13,269 bases of DNA, from contig CAAECF010000085.1 in NCBI GenBank assembly GCA_900754275.1, forward strand, positions 1 to 13,269, read 5' to 3'. The stretch is from an uncultured Collinsella sp. (GTDB lineage: Bacteria; Actinomycetota; Coriobacteriia; Coriobacteriales; Coriobacteriaceae). The notes beneath the pieces were generated by a model that ran no database searches, had not been told where the DNA came from, and saw only the letters and a program-made list of their open reading frames with translations. Shown here one piece after another: positions 1-7,682 of the stretch (position 1 is the stretch's first letter; every line of letters starts with the position of its first letter). The position numbers and the translations under genes are program-made.

Positions 1-126
1 GAGCCGGTCCATGGCCTGAGCAATCAGCGCCGCCCCCGCGGGCGCATTGCTCTCTGTTACTTCTTTAGCAGCCACAGTCAAACTTACGTCCCCGTTCCCC
101 GAGGATCCCCCAATCGTTAAATTCAA
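1..126 (-). CDS. Possible 5' fragment of an unidentified gene, cut by the window edge
   Basis: An open minus-strand frame runs off the left edge without a stop, in the same frame as the stop codon of the NusG-like gene 33 bases upstream. Read from a TTG at 126 it gives 42 residues, including GGSSGNGDVSLTVAAKEV and ending AALIAQAMDRL. There is no good ribosome binding site before that TTG. A later TTG (81-79) follows a GGGGA about 7 bases upstream and may be the true start. I do not recognise the family. Specialised NusG paralogs usually precede the long operon they control, so a first operon gene is expected here, but an open frame this short in GC-rich DNA can arise by chance. Confidence 0.3.
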   Translation of the reverse strand, partial: MNLTIGGSSGNGDVSLTVAAKEVTESNAPAGAALIAQAMDRL

Positions 127-159
127 AAATGCGAACGAACAGCCGGTACAACGTCTCCC

Positions 160-750
160 TTACGTTTTGCTGGGAACGTCGAGCGGTAGTAACTCCCTAA
201 ATGCGGAGTCACGCGCGCCTACGTCTACCAGGCACCAGCGCTTATGACGGTCAATCTTCTTTACACGGGCCTCTTGCCCCACCAAAGGGCCCTGTTCTAT
301 GTGCAGCACGCCGTCTTCTATGCGCGCAACGCTGTTGCGCACCACGCCGTCGTCGTCCAGCACGCTGCGGTACCAATCCTGCGCATCGTCCGGCATGGGC
401 ATGTACGCCCGCTCCTTATTGCCGACGATGCGACAGCCAAAGCTCAACTGGGCCAAAGCCCTATCGAGCGCGGCGGCATCGTGCGTGGCAACGAAGAAAT
501 ATTCCTTGTACATAGGTTTGGTTTGGAGCGACCATGCGCCGTCCCGCTTAAACCAGAACTCCTTTTGCATCACAAAAGCGTCCCGCATAAGGCCGTGCGG
601 GATAATACGGCGGACCTTTTCGCAGGTCTCGCGCTCTTTTCCATGGGGGGTGTGGACCAGATACCAACGAACGCGGCCGTGTTGGCTGTTGGTGGTGGCG
701 CCGTTAAATGCGCCCGGCAGCTGTTCTTGGCGCCGTGCCGTCTGTTCCAT
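160..750 (-). CDS. NusG-family specialised transcription antitermination factor (LoaP/UpxY-like)
   Basis: A 196-residue specialised NusG paralog. The NGN domain covers about residues 28-115, starting WYLVHTPHGKERETCEKV, with MYKEYFFV corresponding to the family's 'PlFpGYvFv' strand. A KOW-type segment follows at about residues 150-180 (GPLVGQEARVKKIDRHKRW, then CLVDV). The family binds RNA polymerase and suppresses termination and pausing in one linked operon, typically for capsule, exopolysaccharide or antibiotic synthesis; it differs from housekeeping NusG in sequence and in standing alone. The ATG at 750 was chosen over the upstream ATG at 783 because AGAGGGGG lies 8-9 bases before it; the first 27 residues are then polar and unlike NGN. 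The target operon should lie to the left, outside the window. Transcription probably depends on the promoter between inverted repeats at 842-963. Family assignment is firm; the LoaP versus other paralog label is inference. Confidence 0.87.
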   Translation of the reverse strand: MEQTARRQEQLPGAFNGATTNSQHGRVRWYLVHTPHGKERETCEKVRRIIPHGLMRDAFVMQKEFWFKRDGAWSLQTKPMYKEYFFVATHDAAALDRALAQLSFGCRIVGNKERAYMPMPDDAQDWYRSVLDDDGVVRNSVARIEDGVLHIEQGPLVGQEARVKKIDRHKRWCLVDVGARDSAFRELLPLDVPSKT

Positions 751-872
751 GTTCTCGCCCCCTCTTTTGGCTTTGCGATGCACGCAAATGCAGGGGCGTT
801 TAGAACAGGCTTCTCGCTCGCAGCTAGGCGCAGTCGCAAAAGTACAGGTTTTTGTATCTTTCGACAGATGAC

Positions 873-901
873 ATTATACGAGCAATTAATCAGCGTTTGC
901 C
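873..901 (-). promoter_or_regulatory. Putative promoter of the NusG-like gene
   Basis: On the minus strand there is a perfect TATAAT (plus-strand ATTATA at 873-878). The -35 region is weak: GGCAAA at 17-bp spacing (896-901) or TGGGCA at 19. Transcription would start near 866 and give a leader of roughly 115 bases to the ATG at 750, running through the left inverted repeat. The leader also contains a small hairpin just before the gene (TTTGCG at 772-777 with CGCAAA at 783-788). The promoter lies wholly inside the inverted-repeat segment. Confidence 0.5.
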
Positions 902-914
902 CAGATTACGCAAA

Positions 915-935
915 ATGTACTGCCAGTAGGTACAT
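915..935. repeat. Nested palindrome inside the candidate switch
   Basis: ATGTAC (915-920) and GTACAT (930-935) form a dyad, with a second overlapping dyad TACTG-C-CAGTA within it (918-928). The GTAC core also occurs at the ends of the 15-bp inverted repeats. It may be an operator or an accessory recombinase site; the sequence alone cannot decide. Confidence 0.4.
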
Positions 936-975
936 CTCCATACCCCTCTACAAAAACCTGTACCTTTTTGTGCAA

Positions 976-1003
976 CAAAAAAAGCCGCTCAACCAGCGGC
1001 TTT
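976..1003 (-). terminator. Rho-independent terminator (second of two after thrS)
   Basis: Stem AAGCCGCT (982-989) and AGCGGCTT (995-1002) with loop CAACC. On the minus strand the stem is followed by a run of seven or eight Ts (plus-strand As from 977). Ts also follow on the plus strand (TTTTCTT), so it may act in both directions and shield thrS from a promoter flipped by the neighbouring inverted repeats. Confidence 0.75.
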
Positions 1004-1018
1004 TCTTATTTCGGCATG

Positions 1019-1053
1019 AAAAAGGCGACCGCCCTTTGTGGACGGTCGCCTTT
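1019..1053 (-). terminator. Rho-independent terminator of thrS
   Basis: An 11-bp perfect stem, AAAGGCGACCG (1021-1031) with CGGTCGCCTTT (1043-1053), and an 11-base loop. It begins 22 bases past the thrS stop codon. In the minus direction it ends in TTTTTC. With the hairpin at 976-1003 it makes a tandem terminator. Confidence 0.8.
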
Positions 1054-1075
1054 GTTAATTGTTGTGAAGCTTGCC

Positions 1076-2839
<1,764 letters not shown>

Positions 2840-2908
2840 GGGTATGTTTTCTCCTCTCGGATGCCTGATGCAGGTGCGTGCGATGCGCTCGGCGTTTTAA
2901 CTTGCATC

Positions 2909-2936
2909 ATTATAGGCAGGTTGCTTTGGTATACAA
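2909..2936 (-). promoter_or_regulatory. thrS promoter
   Basis: On the minus strand, TTGTAT (plus 2931-2936), a 16-bp spacer, then a perfect TATAAT (plus 2909-2914). Initiation near 2902 would give a leader of about 60 bases. No T-box-like structure fits in that length. Confidence 0.7.
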
Positions 2937-2937
2937 G

Positions 2938-2968
2938 CGCCCGCCGCACCTTAATGGCACGGCGGGCG
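2938..2968. terminator. GC-rich hairpin after the zinc-ribbon gene, possible terminator
   Basis: A 9-bp perfect stem, CGCCCGCCG (2938-2946) with CGGCGGGCG (2960-2968), and a 13-base loop. It lies 100 bases past the stop of the zinc-ribbon gene and directly against the thrS -35 box. No T tract follows on the minus strand (CTTGTAT); ATTTTCT follows on the plus strand. The termination role is therefore tentative, and the hairpin could instead influence thrS initiation. Confidence 0.45.
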
Positions 2969-3067
2969 ATTTTCTACGCATGCTTCATCGTGTGGGGCGG
3001 GGTGCGCATGTGGCTTGCGCGGGACGCGCGGTGCCCGTGGCTTACGGCCGGACCGACGATGGATGCG

Positions 3068-3499
3068 TTACTGAATGCGAGTTCGGCAGTAGGGGCAAAC
3101 TTTCCAGTGCGCATCGAGCGGGCGATGGCAGCTGGGGCATACGTTGCGAACCTGGGTATCGCACACCGGGCAGACGACGAAGTCCTTCTCGATGGGCGCG
3201 CCGCACTGCGGGCAGGTGCCGTACTGGGCAAGCTGGCGCTCGCGCAGGGCCATGTCCAGCTCCTGCTCCTCGCGGTCGGACGCGTAGGAGTGCGGGCGAA
3301 GGACCAGGTAGGCGATGAGGCCCACAAACGGGATAAGGGCGATGATGCCCCATGCCACGTAGGCGCTGGCGCCGCGGCGGCGAGCGTCGATGAACACATA
3401 GACGACCGACAGCACATACAGGGCGATGATAAAGCCAACGAAGGCATAGACGACGCCCATAAGCTGCGGCGACATGAGCTCGGAGATGTACTTGGACAT
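3068..3499 (-). CDS. Small membrane protein with double zinc-ribbon domain
   Basis: A 143-residue protein. Two hydrophobic segments (about residues 13-37 and 46-67) form a helical hairpin with ARRRG between them, resembling the short PLD-nuclease-N-terminal-like membrane module. A charged linker (SDREEQELDMALRERQ) leads to a C-terminal double zinc ribbon with four CxxC knuckles: C96/C99 with C110/C113, and C121/C124 with C135/C138. This is predicted to sit in the cytoplasmic membrane with the zinc ribbons probably in the cytoplasm. The specific function is unknown; such proteins are common in Coriobacteriia and often annotated only as zinc-ribbon proteins. The ATG at 3499 has GAAAGG about 8 bases upstream; the in-frame codon at 3544 lacks a site and was rejected. 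It is transcribed away from the repeat array at 3600-3935. I could not identify a convincing promoter. Confidence 0.85.
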   Translation of the reverse strand: MSKYISELMSPQLMGVVYAFVGFIIALYVLSVVYVFIDARRRGASAYVAWGIIALIPFVGLIAYLVLRPHSYASDREEQELDMALRERQLAQYGTCPQCGAPIEKDFVVCPVCDTQVRNVCPSCHRPLDAHWKVCPYCRTRIQ

Positions 3500-3599
3500 T
3501 ACGGGTACCTTTCGGGATATTAACAGTCCGGTCAAGTTTACCACGGGGTTTGTTTATATGGGACCACGGCTGGATACGGGTCTGACGCGGACACAAACA

Positions 3600-3935
3600 T
3601 CTCAATCTGTAACAGATACTCGGCAAAAACAGTCCCAGATGTTACAGATTTAGACAAACCAGTCTCTCCCCGACTTAAATCTCAATCTGTAACATCTAGA
3701 ACCCAAAAACAGTTCTTACTGTTACAGATCGAGACAACCAGAATCCGTCGGAAAGATTGTCTCGACCTGTAACAGAAAGGAACCAAAAACCCTGCCAGCT
3801 GTTACAGATCGAGACATACGAGTAACCCGACGGGCTACCGTCTCGATCTGTAACACGTAGGACCGCAATTCCCCGCCTATCGTTACAAATCGAGATGAAC
3901 GTGCGCCTGTGGACGCAGCATCTCAATCTGTAACA
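3600..3935. repeat. Array of nine alternating inverted 15-bp motifs at 40-bp period
   Basis: The motif TCTCRATCTGTAACA starts at 3600, 3680, 3760, 3841 and 3921. Its reverse complement (TGTTACAGATCGAGA type) starts at 3640, 3720, 3800 and 3881. Successive starts are exactly 40 bases apart except one 41, leaving 25- or 26-base spacers. The nine arms differ from consensus at no more than two positions while the spacers have diverged far more. Spacers enclosed by a forward-then-reverse pair share an A-rich core (CAAAAAC in three of four); those between pairs form a second class, two of which begin CAAACCAG or CAACCAG. The natural unit is thus an 80-bp tandem repeat, about 4.5 copies, each able to fold as a 15-bp-stem hairpin. 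A degenerate tenth copy may lie at 3971-3985 (10 of 15 matches). It occupies the region between divergent genes. Function is unknown; binding of a protein to DNA or to a folded strand would both fit. Confidence 0.95.
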
Positions 3936-4094
3936 GGTAACGGCGACGACCGCGATGTTTGGTGGGAAGATCTCGCGGTCTAACGTGGCCAGCATCCGTG
4001 CTGGGCCGGCCCGCGCCTGCCGTTGGCGGGTGTCGCGGGGCTGTTCGCCGCATTGCCGCCGCGCCGAGGGCACGCAGACCGTAGGATGGTCTTA
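3936..4094. other. Remaining intergenic stretch between the array and the oxidoreductase operon
   Basis: No gene is seen. It contains short GC-rich foldable segments, for example GGCCAGCA (3987-3994) opposite TGCTGGGCC (3999-4007), and a possible degenerate array arm at 3971-3985. I could not place a convincing -35/-10 pair for the downstream operon; TAGGAT at 4082-4087 is the best -10 candidate but has no well-spaced -35. Confidence 0.5.
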
Positions 4095-4109
4095 TTGACA
4101 GCCTGTCAA
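4095..4109. promoter_or_regulatory. Operator-like palindrome before the oxidoreductase operon
   Basis: A perfect dyad TTGACA-GCC-TGTCAA ends 8 bases before the GGAGG ribosome binding site (4118-4122) of the first operon gene. TTGACA also looks like a -35 box, but no -10 can fit between it and the start codon, so binding by a dimeric repressor is the better reading. The regulator is not in the window. Confidence 0.5.
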
Positions 4110-4126
4110 CTTGTCTTGGAGGCACC

Positions 4127-5599
4127 GTGGCAGAAACGTTTGATATCGCGATTGTCGGCGCGGGCATCACCGGATGCGCCATCGCGCGTCAGCTCGCGAG
4201 ATTTGACCTTACCATTTGCGTGATCGAGGCGGCCAACGACATCGCGCTGGGCGCCTCGAAGGCCAACGGTGGCCTGGTGCACGCTGGCTACGATCCGGCG
4301 CCGGGCACGGTAAAGGCGCAGGTCAACGCTCGTGGTTGCGAGTTGTACGGTGCGTGGGCGCAGGAGCTGGGCTTTCTGTTCTGCCGCACCGGGTCGATGG
4401 TGCTGGGCTTTAACGACGAGGACCGCACGCATCTGGAGCAGCTGCAGTGCAACGGCCATATCAACGGCGTGCCCGAGCTGTCGATCGTCGGACCCGACCG
4501 CATCCACGAATTAGAGCCGCGCGCCAGTGCCGATGCAACGTGCGCGTTGTGGTGCCCCTCGACTGGCTTTGTCGACCCGTTTGAGGTTGCCATCGCCGCG
4601 CTGGAGAACGCCGTGGCCAACGGGGTGACGTTTATGCGCTCCGCATCGGTGGAAGCGATCGAGGTAGCTCCCGGCGCTGGCGACGGGAGCGGTGACGGGA
4701 CCGCTCGCTTTACGCTGGTGACACCGACCGGTGATGTGCGTTGCCGCTATTTGATTAATGCCGCGGGCAACGGCGCCGCAAACATCTCGCATATGGCGGG
4801 CGCCGAGGAGTTCCAGATGGTCTGGCGCCAGGGCAACATCGTGGTGCTGGACAAGGAGCCACGTGCGCTCATGCCGCTCTACCCCGTTCCCACGCCGGTT
4901 TCCAAGGGCGTCATCGTTACAGGCACCGTCCACGGCAACACGGTGATCACCGCGACCGCCGCCGTGCGCGATCCGGGCGACACGCAGACCTACGCCGGCG
5001 ACGTTAACGCGCTGCTGACCGGCGCGCGCAAGCTGGTGCCCGATCTGGATACGCGCCGCGTGGTGCGCGCATTTGCCGGCGGGCGTCCGGTCATTCAGGG
5101 AACGAACGACTTCTTTATTGGGCAGTCGGCCGTGGTGCCGGGACTGTTCCAGGCGGCAGGCATTCAGTCGCCGGGCGTGGCGAGCGCGCCGGCCATTGCC
5201 GAGCGCATGGAGCAGGTTATGCGCGACGCGGGTGTGGTTTTGCGCGAACGGGATGACTGGAACCCAATTCGCCGCGCGCCGGACGACTTTGACCGCGCAC
5301 CACTGGCGCGCAAGGAGGAGCTGATCGAGTCCGATCCCGCGTGGGGCCAGATTGTCTGCCGCTGCGAGACGGTGCCCGAAGCCGAGATCGTGGCCGCGAT
5401 CCGACGCCAGCCGGGCGCGGTTTCGGTCGAGGGCGTCAAGCGCCGCTGCCGTGCCGGTATGGGCCGGTGTCAGAGCGGCTTTTGCCAGAGCCGCGTGGTG
5501 GCGATTCTGACGCGCGAGTTGGGCTGCAACCCTAGCGAGGTATTACTGGAGGACGCCGGCTCCTGGTTGGTCGAGGGACCTTTGAAGGGGGTGCGCTAG
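4127..5599 (+). CDS. GlpA-like FAD-dependent oxidoreductase with C-terminal BFD [2Fe-2S] domain
   Basis: A 490-residue flavoprotein of the DAO/glycerol-3-phosphate dehydrogenase fold. The N-terminal dinucleotide-binding site is IVGAGITG (about residues 9-16), followed by the family segment SKANGGLVHAGYDP; the FAD-closing motif is near residues 335-352 (GLFQAAGIQSPGVAS). The C-terminal BFD-like domain carries C411xC413 and C448x4C453 (RAGMGRCQSGFC), the usual ligands of a [2Fe-2S] cluster in GlpA and NirB-type proteins. It probably oxidises a hydroxy substrate such as glycerol 3-phosphate, or L-2-hydroxyglutarate as in LhgO, and passes electrons to its operon partners. Start is GTG with GGAGG only 4 bases upstream. 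The next gene begins 2 bases after this stop. No glycerol kinase or facilitator is in the window, so the substrate is not settled by context. Confidence 0.88.
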   Translation: MAETFDIAIVGAGITGCAIARQLARFDLTICVIEAANDIALGASKANGGLVHAGYDPAPGTVKAQVNARGCELYGAWAQELGFLFCRTGSMVLGFNDEDRTHLEQLQCNGHINGVPELSIVGPDRIHELEPRASADATCALWCPSTGFVDPFEVAIAALENAVANGVTFMRSASVEAIEVAPGAGDGSGDGTARFTLVTPTGDVRCRYLINAAGNGAANISHMAGAEEFQMVWRQGNIVVLDKEPRALMPLYPVPTPVSKGVIVTGTVHGNTVITATAAVRDPGDTQTYAGDVNALLTGARKLVPDLDTRRVVRAFAGGRPVIQGTNDFFIGQSAVVPGLFQAAGIQSPGVASAPAIAERMEQVMRDAGVVLRERDDWNPIRRAPDDFDRAPLARKEELIESDPAWGQIVCRCETVPEAEIVAAIRRQPGAVSVEGVKRRCRAGMGRCQSGFCQSRVVAILTRELGCNPSEVLLEDAGSWLVEGPLKGVR

Positions 5600-5600
5600 G

Positions 5601-6947
5601 ATGGAGGAGTTCAAATCGAGTGCGATTGATTGCGGCGTCGTAGAAGCCGTACAAACGCAAGCCTTCGACGTGGTCGTTATCGGCGGCGGGCCTGCAGGCA
5701 TGGCGGCCGCGCTGGCCGCGCATAAGGCCGGCGCACGCGTGGCCATCGTGGAGCGCGAGCAGCACCTGGGCGGCATCCTCCGCCAGTGCATCCACCCCGG
5801 CTTTGGCCTGTCGCACTTTAAACAGGAACTCACCGGTCCCGAATACGCACAGCGCTTTATCGACCAGGTGCGCGCAACCGACATTACGCTGTTCCTGGAC
5901 TGCATGGTGATTGGGATTGATTCGGGCGAGCCTACGGAAGACGCCGCGGTCCATACCGTCACGCTCATGAGCCCCGCCAGCATGCTACGGCTCACCGAGC
6001 GCGCGGTCATCCTTGCCATGGGTTGTCGCGAGCGCACGCGCAGCGAGATCAAGATTCCCGGCAGTCGTCCCGCCGGCGTGTTTACGGCCGGCCTGGCGCA
6101 GCGATACATCAATATCGAAAACCTCAAACCCGGCTCGCGTGCCGTCATCTTGGGCTCAGGCGACATCGGGCTTATCATGGCGCGCCGCTGCACGCTCGAG
6201 GGGATTTCGGTCGAGGGCGTGTACGAGCTCATGCCGTACGCTAACGGCCTGCGCCGCAATGTGAAGAACTGCCTGAACGACTTTGGCATTCCGCTGCACC
6301 TGTCCACCACCGTCACACGCGTGATCGGGCACGACCGCGTGGAAGCCGTCGAGGTAAGCCAAGTCGACGAGCGCCTGGCGCCCATTCCGGGGACCGAGCG
6401 CATCGTTCCGTGCGACACACTGCTGCTTTCGGTGGGCTTGATTCCCGAGAACGAGCTTTCGGTTGCCGCTGGCGTAGAGCTTGACCCGCGAACGCGCGGC
6501 GCCGTGGTGGACCAGAGCCTGCAAACGGGCGTGCCGGGCATCTTTGCCTGCGGCAACGTGCTGCACGTGCACGACCTGGCCGACAACGTAACGACCGAGT
6601 CCGAGAGGGCTGGCGCAGCTGCAGCGGCGTACGCGCTGGGGACCGGCGCGGGCACCGTTCCGGACTGGGAGCTCACGGTCTCCCCTGCCGGCATCGCGGG
6701 CTACGCGCTGCCGGGACGCATTACGACTGTGACACTCACCAGACTCAACTTCCGTGTGCGCCGACCGGTCGATGCCGCCCGCGTGCGTATTCTAGCAGGC
6801 GACGAGGAACTACTTACAGGCAAGGTCCGCCCGTTTAAACCGAGCGTCATGGAGAGCCTCCCGCTGCCGCCAAAGGTGATTCAGCGCGCACTCGACCTAG
6901 GTGCTAGCGAAATTGTCCTGTCCGTCGATCCCATCGAGGAGGCGTAA
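5601..6947 (+). CDS. NAD(P)/FAD-dependent oxidoreductase, partner of the GlpA-like protein
   Basis: A 448-residue two-dinucleotide-binding flavoprotein. The FAD site is VVVIGGGPAGMAAA (about residues 24-37), the NAD(P)H site is VILGSGDIGL (182-191), and the second FAD contact is GIFACGNV (313-320). The segment HLGGILRQCIHPGFG (55-69) is typical of the subfamily paired with GlpA-like and DUF1667 proteins. The first 20 residues are extra and poorly conserved. It probably exchanges electrons between the GlpA-like subunit and NAD(P) or another carrier. It is translationally coupled to the upstream gene (TAG, one base, ATG), with AAGGGGG inside the preceding coding end as ribosome binding site. 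Similar three-gene sets sit beside glycerol kinase in Thermotoga and some clostridia (from memory), which is the main reason for suspecting a glycerol-3-phosphate role. Confidence 0.88.
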   Translation: MEEFKSSAIDCGVVEAVQTQAFDVVVIGGGPAGMAAALAAHKAGARVAIVEREQHLGGILRQCIHPGFGLSHFKQELTGPEYAQRFIDQVRATDITLFLDCMVIGIDSGEPTEDAAVHTVTLMSPASMLRLTERAVILAMGCRERTRSEIKIPGSRPAGVFTAGLAQRYINIENLKPGSRAVILGSGDIGLIMARRCTLEGISVEGVYELMPYANGLRRNVKNCLNDFGIPLHLSTTVTRVIGHDRVEAVEVSQVDERLAPIPGTERIVPCDTLLLSVGLIPENELSVAAGVELDPRTRGAVVDQSLQTGVPGIFACGNVLHVHDLADNVTTESERAGAAAAAYALGTGAGTVPDWELTVSPAGIAGYALPGRITTVTLTRLNFRVRRPVDAARVRILAGDEELLTGKVRPFKPSVMESLPLPPKVIQRALDLGASEIVLSVDPIEEA

Positions 6948-6951
6948 GACC

Positions 6952-7350
6952 ATGAGCATAAACGCGATCGAAACGTTGCAGTTCAACTGCACAACCTGCC
7001 CATCTGAGTGCCTCCTGACCGTAGAGGTAGAGCGTGACGAAGACGGCGCCGTGGTAGAAGTGCGCTCCGTAACCGGCAACAACTGCCCGCGCGGCGATAA
7101 GTTCGCGCATCAGGAGCTCACCTGCCCCATGCGCGTGCTCACCACCACCGTGGCCGTCTCCGGCGGCGACGAAGCCCTGCTCCCCGTGCGCACATCCGAA
7201 GCCATCCCGCTGACCCTCCACGCCCAAGCCATGGACCTCATCCGAGGCCTAATCGTCAAAGCCCCCATCCGCATGGGCGACGTCGTCCTCCCCGACCTCC
7301 TCAACACCAACATCAACCTAATCGCCAGCATGGACATCGACCCAGCCTAA
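6952..7350 (+). CDS. DUF1667 protein, cysteine-rich third member of the oxidoreductase operon
   Basis: A 132-residue protein with five cysteines in its first half: C13, C16 and C20 (CTTCPSEC), C45 (NNCPRGD) and C58 (CPMR). The pattern CxxCPxxC...CxRG...CPxR is that of DUF1667, which almost always follows a GlpA-like and an NAD/FAD oxidoreductase gene. The cysteines suggest binding of an Fe-S cluster or other metal, making this a likely small electron-transfer subunit, though its biochemical role is not established. The ATG at 6952 follows the previous stop by 4 bases, with GAGGAGG (6936-6942) 9 bases upstream; the in-frame codon at 6901 would overlap the upstream gene and was rejected. No T-tailed terminator is seen after it; the next structure is a palindrome at 7409. 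Confidence 0.88.
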   Translation: MSINAIETLQFNCTTCPSECLLTVEVERDEDGAVVEVRSVTGNNCPRGDKFAHQELTCPMRVLTTTVAVSGGDEALLPVRTSEAIPLTLHAQAMDLIRGLIVKAPIRMGDVVLPDLLNTNINLIASMDIDPA

Positions 7351-7408
7351 GCAGCTCATTTAGAACGGGGCTTTTAGTTACGCTGCCATCCATCCCACCC
7401 CTCCTCAA

Positions 7409-7471
7409 TTGCGGTGAAATAGTTCCTGATTTCCGCCAAAACCCCGGCATCCAGGAACTATTCCACCGCAA
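7409..7471. repeat. Palindromic intergenic element, copy 1
   Basis: 20-bp arms (7409-7428 and 7452-7471) match at 19 positions and enclose a 23-base loop containing CCAAAACCCC. The arms begin TTGCGGTG and contain the near-palindrome RAATAGTTCC. A second copy in opposite orientation lies at 8930-8994; the single arm mismatch (GTGAAAT versus GTGGAAT) and the shared CTGGATG after one arm set the orientation. No T tract follows, so it is not an obvious terminator. Confidence 0.85.
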
Positions 7472-7515
7472 CTATCCTTGGGATCGGTATTCAGCTTGTA
7501 CCTACTTTAGTGCCA

Positions 7516-7675
7516 TTTCAAAACTATGCCGGATTACGGGGCCGATTCGGAGACCCCCATCCATACCGGCCATTTTCAATTTTTGACAAGCCATCTATAT
7601 GCGGTTTTAATTTCGCGATTTTTGCCATGGTCAAGTAATACAGGTCCAGCCCCGTAATCCGCCATACTTTTGAAA
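7516..7675. repeat. 160-bp element with 27-bp inverted repeats and an internal promoter
   Basis: The left arm 7516-7542 (TTTCAAAACTATGCCGG, then ATTACGGGGC) and the right arm 7649-7675 are inverted copies matching at 25 of 27 positions. The 106-bp interior holds a promoter-like sequence directed rightwards. It may be a small non-autonomous mobile element or a promoter switch. No transposase or flanking target duplication is apparent. Confidence 0.8.
7583..7611 (+). promoter_or_regulatory. Sigma-70-type promoter, probably for the M24 peptidase
   Basis: TTGACA (7583-7588), exactly 17 bases, then TTTAAT (7606-7611). Initiation near 7618 would give a leader of about 200 bases that reads through the right arm of the surrounding inverted repeat and the whole palindrome at 7683-7761 before the peptidase start at 7816. 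Confidence 0.6.
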
Positions 7676-7682
7676 CCAGCCC

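Larger units (their letters stand above)
842..963. repeat. Inverted-repeat-bounded segment, candidate invertible promoter switch
   Basis: Two perfect 15-bp inverted repeats, GTACAGGTTTTTGTA at 842-856 and its reverse complement at 949-963, bound a 92-bp segment. The flanks outside the core are also alike (A-rich, one mismatch next to the core). The segment contains the only consensus -10 box upstream of the NusG-like gene, pointing at that gene. This is the layout of the recombinase-inverted promoters known upstream of UpxY/NusG-like genes of Bacteroides capsule loci. No recombinase gene is in the window, so inversion itself is inference. Confidence 0.7.

Noticed and set aside
2840..2908. T-box riboswitch before thrS
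   Set aside because: The leader from the mapped promoter motif is only about 60 bases and shows no T-box-like sequence or terminator.
3600..3935. CRISPR array
   Set aside because: The repeats alternate in orientation, are only 15 bp, and the spacers fall into two related classes instead of being unrelated sequences; no cas gene is present.
3600..3935. Integron attC sites or a cassette array
   Set aside because: The hairpin arms contain GTTAC but lack proper GTTRRRY/RYYYAAC cores, there are no gene cassettes between them and no integrase is seen.
4095..4123. TTGACA at 4095 as the -35 box of the oxidoreductase operon
   Set aside because: At 17-bp spacing the -10 position falls on the ribosome binding site (GGAGGC), so the hexamer is better explained as half of a palindrome.
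5543..6694. 383-residue minus-strand open frame
   Set aside because: It overlaps the FAD oxidoreductase gene entirely and has a Ser/Arg-rich, domain-free sequence.
7409..7471. Intrinsic terminator of the oxidoreductase operon
   Set aside because: The hairpin is strong but no T run follows on either strand, and an inverted second copy elsewhere shows it is a repeat element.
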